In this document: positions 58,592 through 64,000 of the stretch, piece by piece
Numbering within the stretch: the first letter of the stretch is position 1
How the letters are laid out: every line of letters starts with the position of its first letter
Source: Paraburkholderia sp.
GTDB lineage: Bacteria > Pseudomonadota > Gammaproteobacteria > Burkholderiales > Burkholderiaceae
Reading direction: 5' to 3'
Assembly (NCBI RefSeq): GCF_004298475.1
Contig: NZ_SCRP01000022.1
Coordinates: 238,293-302,292, forward strand
DNA length: 64,000 bases
Notes under the pieces: generated by a model
Databases searched by the model: none
What the model saw: the letters and a program-made list of their open reading frames with translations, nothing else
What the model was told of the DNA's origin: nothing
Translations under genes and position numbers: made by a program

Positions 58592-58629
58592 GAAAAGCCG
58601 CATGGGCCTCGCGCTCATGCGGCTTTTTT
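58592..58629. terminator. Terminator between livF and the aminotransferase gene
   Basis: Stem GAAAAGCCGCATG / CATGCGGCTTTTTTC with an 11-nt GC-rich loop. T runs on both strands; it fits both the livF and the convergent aminotransferase transcripts. Confidence 0.88.
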
Positions 58630-58719
58630 CATCGGTGCGCGTTGTGTGCGTTGTGTGCGCTATGCGTCGCTGGGCGTGGGCGACTCAAGGCTCCAGCCGT
58701 TTGCCGAGCTTGTTCTCGA

Positions 58720-59904
58720 TTACAGCGAGTCGAGCACCGAGCGCAGCATCGCCATCATCTGGTCGATCTCTTCGTTCGTCACGTTGAGCGCGGGCATGAA
58801 GCGCAGCAGATTCGGGCGCGCGGCGTTGAGCAGCAGTCCATCCGGCTGCATGAGGCGCGCCTTTTCGACGATCTGCGGGCCGATATCCTTGCCGAGCAGC
58901 AGCGCGCGCAGCAGACCTTCGCCGCGCTCGCCTTCGAAGCCGCGCTCCGCCGAAAGTTCGAGCAGTTTCTCGCGCAGATACTGGCCGCGTGCGCGCACGC
59001 CTTCGAGGAAACCTGGCGCAACCAGTTGCGAGATCACCGAATAGCCGACCGCCGTCATCAGCGGATTGCCGTTGTAGGTGCCGCCCTGATCGCCGGCTTC
59101 GAATACGCAGGCGTCGTTCTTCGCGAGCAGCGCCGCGAGCGGCACGCCGCCGCCGATGCCCTTGCCGAGCGTCATGATGTCCGGCTCGATGTCCGAGAGT
59201 TCGTGGGCGAACAGCGTGCCCGCGCGGCCGCAGCCGCTTTGCACTTCGTCGACGATCAGCAGGATGCCGTGCTTTTTCGTGAGCGCGCGCAATTGCTGCA
59301 TGAATTCGCGCGTGGCGGGGATCACGCCGCCTTCGCCCTGGATCGGTTCGAGCATCACGGCGACGGTCTTGCGCGTGACGAGCTTTTCGACCGATGCGAT
59401 GTCGTTCAGGTCCGCCTTCGGGAAACCGGGCACCTGCGGCGCGTAGATCGTGTCCCAGCCGGCCTTGCCGCTCGCCGACATCGTCGCGATCGTGCGGCCG
59501 TGGAAGCTGTGATCGAATGTGATGACTTCGTACGCGCCGTCGCGATGCTTCTTGCCCCACTTGCGCGCGAGCTTGATCGCGCCTTCGTTGGCTTCCGCGC
59601 CGCTATTGGCGAAGAACACCTTGTCGAAGCAACTATGTTCGGTGAGCAGGCCCGCGAGCTGCGCCATCGGTTCGTTGTAGAACGCGGGCGACGGATTGAT
59701 GAGCAGGCGCGCCTGCTTGTCGAGCGCTGCGATCATGCCATCGTTGCAATGCCCGAGGCTATTGACGGCCCAGCCCTGAATAAAGTCGAGATAGCGCTTG
59801 CCTTCGTTGTCGTAGAGCCACGACCCCTTGCCGTGCGTGAAGACGATTTCGGGCCGGTTGGTGATGTACATCAGCGACTCGATCGGGTACTCGGAAAAAT
59901 TCAT
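58720..59904 (-). CDS. argD: Acetylornithine aminotransferase-like protein (class III)
   Basis: 394-residue PLP enzyme of class III. It contains FANSGAEANEGAIKLAR for the phosphate, TFDHSFHGRTIATMSASGK, the Asp of ILLIVDEVQSGCGRAGTLFAHE and the Schiff-base Lys in MTLGKGIGGG. Closest to ArgD (arginine biosynthesis, N-acetylornithine to N-acetylglutamate semialdehyde), but related enzymes (ornithine, succinylornithine) share these motifs. Not in an arginine operon here. Divergence from other class III members such as GabT supports the ArgD call. Confidence 0.8.
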   Translation of the reverse strand: MNFSEYPIESLMYITNRPEIVFTHGKGSWLYDNEGKRYLDFIQGWAVNSLGHCNDGMIAALDKQARLLINPSPAFYNEPMAQLAGLLTEHSCFDKVFFANSGAEANEGAIKLARKWGKKHRDGAYEVITFDHSFHGRTIATMSASGKAGWDTIYAPQVPGFPKADLNDIASVEKLVTRKTVAVMLEPIQGEGGVIPATREFMQQLRALTKKHGILLIVDEVQSGCGRAGTLFAHELSDIEPDIMTLGKGIGGGVPLAALLAKNDACVFEAGDQGGTYNGNPLMTAVGYSVISQLVAPGFLEGVRARGQYLREKLLELSAERGFEGERGEGLLRALLLGKDIGPQIVEKARLMQPDGLLLNAARPNLLRFMPALNVTNEEIDQMMAMLRSVLDSL

Positions 59905-60217
59905 GGCAGCGGGCTCCGCGCTCAGGACAGGAAACAGGGTTGGGAAGGCAGCCGCGGCGAAGCGGCGAGAAAAAACGAAAAGCCACGGCTGAGCGTGGCT
60001 TTTGCGATTCGAACTACATGCGCGTGAAGGTAAGACGCGCGTCCGCGATCAAGCCAGACCCAGCGAAGGGGGCGAGCGTCGACGTCGCAGAGCGGACTGG
60101 ATGTGGTTCATGGGCGCAAGAATACGATAAGCGCAACGGCGCTGTAAACCGTCAATTTGCGGGCGGCCGAAGAAATGTTCGTGACGGCCGCCGCGCAAAT
60201 CGGGCGACTAGCGAGCT
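59905..60217. other. Intergenic region with a terminator hairpin
   Basis: About 310 bp. At 59978-60003 is an inverted repeat AAAAGCCACG / CGTGGCTTTT with a 6-nt loop and T/A runs on both sides, suited to end the reductase transcript on the minus strand. The rest should contain the promoter for the aminotransferase gene; no pair of boxes is clear. Confidence 0.7.
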
Positions 60218-61249
60218 TCAGACCGGATTGGCGAGGTCAGCGGCGCTCGTGAACGAGTCTGCGAAGAATTCGTTTTCCGGCAGGCCGTGGTGCTGCGAGA
60301 AGTCGCGCTGCGCCGATTCGACCATGACGGGCGCGCCGCACGCGTAGACCTGATAGCCGGACAGATCCGGCAGATCGTCGATTACCGCGCGGTGCACGAA
60401 ACCCGTGCGGCCGGTCCACGCGTCGCCGGCCGCGGGCTCGGAGAGCACCGGCACGAAGCGGAAGTCCGGAATGTCCTTCGCCCACTGTTCGGCGAGATCC
60501 ATCAGGTACAGGTCCTTCTTCTCGCGCGCGCCCCAGTAGAGCGTCATCGGGCGCTCCAGCTTCTGGTGGATCGCGTGCTCGACGATCGCCTTGATCGGCG
60601 CGAAGCCGGTGCCGGAGGCGAGCAGCACGATCGGCTTGTCCGAGTCTTCGCGCAGGAAGAAGGTGCCGAGCGGCGCTTCGAAGCGCAGGATGTCGCGCAC
60701 CTTCAACTGCTTGAACACGTGGTCGGTGAACGTGCCGCCCGGCATGTGGCGGATGTGCAGCTCGAGCGGGCCTTCCTCGTGCGGTGCGCTCGCCATCGAG
60801 TAGCTGCGGCGCGTGCCGTCCTTGAGGATGAATTCGAGGTACTGGCCCGCGAGGTACTGCAGACGCTCGTTCGCGGGCAGTTGCAGCTTCAGGACGACGA
60901 CGTCGTCGGCCTTGTGCTCGATATCGGCGATCCGCGTGGGCAGCTTGCGCACCTGCACGTCGCGGACGCCCGCCACTTCGCGGATATCGATTTCGAGGTC
61001 CGACTGCGCGGTCGCGCAGCAGAAGAGGGCTATGCCGCGCGTCTTCTCGTCGTTCGAGAGCGCCGATGCGGCGTGCGCGCCCTGTTCGATTTCGCCGTTG
61101 ACGACCGAGCCCTTGCACGAGCCGCATGCGCCGTTCTTGCAGCCGTACGGCAGACCGATGCCCTGGCGCAGGGCGGCGTTGAGAACGGGTTCGTCCGGCT
61201 CGACCTGGAATTGTCGGCCGCTTTGCTTGAGCGTTACGTTGAAAGCCAT
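60218..61249 (-). CDS. Ferredoxin-flavin reductase (CDP-6-deoxy-delta-3,4-glucoseen reductase-like)
   Basis: 343-residue reductase. Residues 1-90 are a plant-type [2Fe-2S] ferredoxin domain with Cys 37, 42 and 45 (YGCKNGACGSCK) and 77/78 (LFCCAT). Residues 100-200 bind FAD (RRSYSMAS), and 205-330 bind NAD(P)H (LLASGTGFAPIKAIVEH and YACGAPVMVESAQ). Resembles the AscD/E3-type reductases and also oxygenase reductases; the physiological partner is unknown, as no oxygenase or dehydratase is nearby. The alternative, a general NAD(P)H-flavin reductase, cannot be excluded. Confidence 0.88.
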   Translation of the reverse strand: MAFNVTLKQSGRQFQVEPDEPVLNAALRQGIGLPYGCKNGACGSCKGSVVNGEIEQGAHAASALSNDEKTRGIALFCCATAQSDLEIDIREVAGVRDVQVRKLPTRIADIEHKADDVVVLKLQLPANERLQYLAGQYLEFILKDGTRRSYSMASAPHEEGPLELHIRHMPGGTFTDHVFKQLKVRDILRFEAPLGTFFLREDSDKPIVLLASGTGFAPIKAIVEHAIHQKLERPMTLYWGAREKKDLYLMDLAEQWAKDIPDFRFVPVLSEPAAGDAWTGRTGFVHRAVIDDLPDLSGYQVYACGAPVMVESAQRDFSQHHGLPENEFFADSFTSAADLANPV

Positions 61250-61323
61250 ATTCGAGTAAAGGATGAGTCCTGATTCCTGAGGGCCGCCGCCTGCCTGCGC
61301 CGACGGCTTAAAATGGGTCCACC

Positions 61324-62457
61324 ATGATTGCTACACGAACCTTGCGCCGTGCGCGCATCCTGATCGTCGGTTGCGGCGACGTCGGCTTGCGCTGTGCGGC
61401 GCTGTTGCATTCCCCGCGCGTGTTCGCGCTCACGAGTCAACCGGCGCGCGTCGCGCCGCTACGCGAGGCGGGCACGATACCGGTGCTCGGCAACCTCGAC
61501 GTGCGGGCGAGTCTTGCGCGCCTCGCGGGGCTTGCGCCCGTGGTGCTGCATCTCGCGCCGCCCGAAACGTCCGGCGAAGACGACATGCGCACGCGCCGGT
61601 TGATTGCAGCGCTGAGCGCACGCCGCCGCTCGGCGGCGCGACCGGCCGGTACAGGCGGGCGCCCGCTGCGCGCCAATGCGGCCATGACGCTGCGGCCGGG
61701 GCTGCACGGGGCGGCAAGGCCGCACGGCACGGTCCTGAAGGCGCGCACGTCCGTATCCGCCGCGTCGTTCGCGCCCTTCGGCGCATGCGTGACGCGTGGG
61801 CCGGGATGCGGCAAAGCGAGGCATATTGTATCCGAGCACCCTGTCGGACGTGTGCCTCTTCACGCTGACCGGCTGCGGCTCGTTTATGCGAGCACGACGG
61901 GCGTGTATGGCGATTGCCAGGGCGCGCGAATCGACGAAACGCGCCCGGTGCGGCCCGCCAACGCGCGCGCGAAGCGTCGCGTGGCGGCTGAGCGGCTGCT
62001 GCGCCGGGCGACCGCGCGCGGCGCGCTCGTTGCCACGATCGCACGCATTCCGGGCATTTACGCGGCCGATCGCCTGCCGCTTGCGCGGCTTGCGAAGGGC
62101 ACACCCGCGCTCGTCGAAAGCGACGACGTCTACACGAGCCATATCCACGCCGACGATCTCGCCGCGATCATGGTGCGTCTTGCGACGCATGGGCGAGCGT
62201 CGCGCGTGATTCACGCGTGCGACGACAGCGAACTGAAGATGGGCGCGTGGTTCGATCGCGTCGCGGACACGTTCGGCGTGGCGCGCGCGCCGCGCGTGAG
62301 CCGCGCCGAGGCCGAGCAAAGGCTCGATCCGGTGCTGCTTTCGTTCATGAGGGAATCGCGCCGGCTTGCGAATGACCGGCTCAGGCGCGAGTTGCGAATG
62401 CGACTGCGCTATCGGACTGTCGACGACTTTCTGCGCACGCTGCCACCGCACCCGTGA
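61324..62457 (+). CDS. YeeZ-like NAD(P)-dependent epimerase/dehydratase with an insertion
   Basis: 377-residue extended-SDR-like protein. The cofactor motif is IVGCGDVGLRC (residues 14-24), then HLAPP and, after a long interruption, LRLVYASTTGVYGD, followed by ARIPGIYAADRLPL and SHIHADDLAAI. The family normally has roughly 280 residues; the excess comes from about 85 residues at 98-182, which are Arg-, Ala- and Gly-rich and interrupt a short loop. The YxxxK pair is not intact, as in other YeeZ proteins. Function unknown. Divergent from the reductase gene by 74 bp; its start lies just 3 nt after the expected transcript start. Confidence 0.8.
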   Translation: MIATRTLRRARILIVGCGDVGLRCAALLHSPRVFALTSQPARVAPLREAGTIPVLGNLDVRASLARLAGLAPVVLHLAPPETSGEDDMRTRRLIAALSARRRSAARPAGTGGRPLRANAAMTLRPGLHGAARPHGTVLKARTSVSAASFAPFGACVTRGPGCGKARHIVSEHPVGRVPLHADRLRLVYASTTGVYGDCQGARIDETRPVRPANARAKRRVAAERLLRRATARGALVATIARIPGIYAADRLPLARLAKGTPALVESDDVYTSHIHADDLAAIMVRLATHGRASRVIHACDDSELKMGAWFDRVADTFGVARAPRVSRAEAEQRLDPVLLSFMRESRRLANDRLRRELRMRLRYRTVDDFLRTLPPHP

Positions 62458-62491
62458 GAGTGGGCACGGCGGCATGGCGCAAGCGTGCCGT

Positions 62492-62680
62492 TCACGTGAT
62501 TGCCGGCAGCGCCTCGAGCAGGAGGAAGCAGAGCAAGGCGCCGATGAGGGCACCGATCAGGTTCGGGTGATATTGATGCCGCCAATACATCGAAGCTGCC
62601 AGAGCGCCGATCAAGACCATCCCGAACGCTACAAACGCCATCAACAGAGCGGGGATTTGGAATGTGCCGTTAATGTTCAT
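62492..62680 (-). CDS. Small two-segment membrane protein
   Basis: 62-residue ORF. Two hydrophobic segments (about residues 9-30 and 41-58) flank the polar loop YWRHQYHPN. The ATG at 62680 has AAGGAGGGG upstream at good spacing; the track start 30 bases further upstream has none. No family recognised. It is convergent with the epimerase gene. Confidence 0.6.
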   Translation of the reverse strand: MNINGTFQIPALLMAFVAFGMVLIGALAASMYWRHQYHPNLIGALIGALLCFLLLEALPAIT

Positions 62681-62892
62681 GCCGCCCCTCCTTGCATCGC
62701 TTGTAATCATTGTTTAAACGAGTATAGGGCGGAACGTCAGGAAGGGCATGCTGCAGCGCGGTGTCGATGACCGCCGTCCGGGCGTGATGGCGCCGCACGT
62801 CGCAGTGCGGCGGCGGGGTGCAGTGCGCAAGCGCTCAGCTGTTTTTCAGCCGCTTCTCACCCGCTTCTCACCCGATTCTCCGCCGCTTCTTC

Positions 62893-63597
62893 TCAGCTGT
62901 TACGCAGTGCGTCGATCCGGGCCGCGTCGAGCCATTGCCAGGCGCCCGGTGCCAGATCCGCAGGCAAGGCGAGGCCGCCGATGCGCTCGCGATGGAGCGC
63001 TTCGACACGGTTGCCCGCCGCCGCGACCATGCGCTTGACCTGGTGGTACTTGCCTTCGAGCACCGTGAGTTCCAGCTCGCGTTCGCTGCGCGCGCGGGCC
63101 GCGACAGCCGCGATTGGCTCGCGTTCGCCGTGCAGGAGGACGCCGCTGCGCAGCGCGTCGAGCTGGGTGTCGTCGAGTGCGTGACGGGTCGTCGCGACGT
63201 ACACCTTGGGCACCTTGCGTTTGGGTGAAGTGAACGCGTGGACGAACTGGCCATCGTCGGACAGAAGCAGCAGGCCGGTCGTGTCCTGGTCGAGCCGCCC
63301 GACGCACTGGACGCCGCGCGTCGCGAACTGCTCCGGCAGCAGATGAAATACGCTCAGATGATGCTGCGGGTCGCGCGAGCATTCGTAGCCCGCAGGCTTG
63401 TTCAGCACGAGGTATGCGCGCTCGTGAAACGGCCAGACCTCGCCATCGATGCTGAACGTGAGGTCTGCCGTGTCGAATGACGCGAGCGGATCGGTGCAGG
63501 GCACGCCCGCGACGGCGACGCGCGCATCGGCGACGAGCGCGCGGCATTGCCGACGCGAGCCGAAACCCTGGGAGAAGAGAATGCTTTCGAGATTCAT
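62893..63597 (-). CDS. rsuA: Ribosomal small subunit pseudouridine synthase, RsuA type
   Basis: 234-residue pseudouridine synthase. Residues 1-50 are an S4-like RNA-binding domain (FSQGFGSRRQCRALV). The catalytic domain has AYLVLNKPAGYECS, the catalytic Asp in GRLDQDTTGLLLLSDDG and EGKYHQVKRMVAAAGNRVEALHRERIGGL. This pattern (S4 plus GRLDxDTxGLLL) matches RsuA, which modifies 16S rRNA U516. RluE-type relatives lack S4. A small chance remains that it is another RsuA-family member. Confidence 0.88.
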   Translation of the reverse strand: MNLESILFSQGFGSRRQCRALVADARVAVAGVPCTDPLASFDTADLTFSIDGEVWPFHERAYLVLNKPAGYECSRDPQHHLSVFHLLPEQFATRGVQCVGRLDQDTTGLLLLSDDGQFVHAFTSPKRKVPKVYVATTRHALDDTQLDALRSGVLLHGEREPIAAVAARARSERELELTVLEGKYHQVKRMVAAAGNRVEALHRERIGGLALPADLAPGAWQWLDAARIDALRNS

Positions 63598-63882
63598 GAA
63601 GACCGGCAGACGACGTCAAACCGGTGCATTCTAACCGGCTCGGCTGCGGTGGGGCGGTGCGCGATGCCTCTCATGCACGGCAGGCGCAAGGCGGCTTTAT
63701 CTTCCGTTTCGTTCTGCTGAATAACGGGGGAGCCGGATTTGTTGCGATGGAGATGCGCGGGGTCGCGGGACAACAGCGCGGAAACGGCGGCATTGCCGCT
63801 ATGCCCGCTCAATGCTCTGGGCTGACGACATCACTCGCCGGACGTCGCCGGAAAGAAAAAACCCGCGAAGCCTTGTGCTGTC
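63598..63882. other. Intergenic DNA between the RsuA-type gene and the IS end
   Basis: No gene is supported. At 63856-63870 the sequence AAAAAACCCGCGAAG resembles the left arm of a Rho-independent terminator, without a matching right arm before the IS begins. Confidence 0.5.
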
Positions 63883-64000
63883 TGAACTGACCCCACGAAG
63901 TTGGACGGTTAAATAGCTAGGTGGGCAAGGCCTGAGTCCTGTACTGCACGGGGCTCAGGCCTTTTAGTTTGAGCTTGATGCGCTCGTGGTTGTAGTAGTG
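63883..64000 (-). mobile_element. IS3-family insertion sequence, truncated by the window end
   Basis: The element end reads TGAACTGACCCC...AAGTTGGAC, the typical IS3-family terminal inverted repeat beginning with TG. Inside it is the C-terminus of a transposase ORF on the minus strand. The rest of the element lies beyond position 64000. Confidence 0.82.
63917..64000 (-). CDS. IS3-family transposase, OrfB C-terminal end (partial)
   Basis: The last 27 codons of a transposase are visible: YYNHERIKLKLKGLSP followed by VQYRTQALPT and TAG. This is the classic C-terminal end of the IS3/IS150-type DDE transposase, where YYNxxRxxxxLxGLSPxxYR closes the rve domain. The 5' part is outside the window. 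Confidence 0.85.
   Translation of the reverse strand, partial: HYYNHERIKLKLKGLSPVQYRTQALPT

Noticed and set aside
63594-63890. Short ORFs on both strands before the IS
   Set aside because: Overlapping each other, without ribosome sites or recognisable motifs; probably non-coding remnants.

Overview
The window is chromosomal DNA of a high-GC betaproteobacterium of the Burkholderia / Paraburkholderia / Caballeronia group. This is inferred from the protein sequences, the strong GC bias at third codon positions and the gene neighbourhoods (ribF-ileS-lspA-coaBC-dut, lpxK-Trm112-kdsB-adk, clpS-clpA, nadA-nadC facing nadB, fkpB-ispH, livHMGF). Nearly all of it is core housekeeping DNA. No prophage, CRISPR array, rRNA or tRNA was found. 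The only mobile DNA is the tail of an IS3-type insertion sequence at the extreme right end.

Layout. 1-1.8 kb: 3' part of murJ and a SirB1-like gene. 1.9-6 kb (minus): SDR dehydrogenase, adk, kdsB, Trm112-like, lpxK. 6.5-8.8 kb: xseA and sodB. 8.9-15.3 kb: small accessory and regulatory genes: isochorismatase-fold protein and divergent TetR regulator, degenerate EAL protein, DHA2 efflux pump, GntR regulator, aldo/keto reductase. 15.5-22 kb (minus): a small lipoprotein and a four-gene peptide-type ABC importer. 22-26.6 kb (minus): a stand-alone EF-G gene, a DUF192 protein, a tiny Ala/Lys/His-rich secreted protein, an RluE-like pseudouridine synthase. 27-33.7 kb: icd, a cold-shock gene, clpS-clpA, an amino-acid permease. 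33.8-41.2 kb (minus): dut, LLM oxidoreductase, coaBC, lspA, ileS, ribF. 41.4-48.6 kb (plus): purN, RsmB/NOP methyltransferase, MscS channel, fatty-acid desaturase, nadA-nadC. 48.7-52 kb (minus): nadB, rpmG, rpmB, radC. 52.2-58.6 kb (plus): fkpB, ispH, an orphan transcription unit, livHMGF. 58.7-63.6 kb: ArgD-type aminotransferase, ferredoxin-flavin reductase, YeeZ-like epimerase, small membrane protein, RsuA-type pseudouridine synthase, then the IS end.

How the genes work together. lpxK and kdsB serve lipid A/KDO synthesis; murJ and lspA serve the envelope. nadA, nadB and nadC are the de novo NAD route from aspartate to nicotinate mononucleotide. ribF makes FMN/FAD and coaBC makes the CoA precursor phosphopantetheine. 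ClpS is the adaptor for ClpA. livHMGF is a branched-chain amino-acid importer whose binding protein is not next to it.

No clearly new multi-gene system is visible. The best leads are single genes and sites: an EAL protein that has lost most catalytic residues; an isochorismatase-fold protein with Gly at the nucleophile position beside a TetR gene and a palindromic operator candidate; an unrecognised 170-residue ORF with its own promoter, ribosome site and terminator between ispH and livH; apparently leaderless starts for clpS and purN; a paired DnaA-box-like motif upstream of xseA; an 85-residue insertion in the YeeZ-like epimerase; and several 9-13 bp tandem repeats in intergenic DNA.
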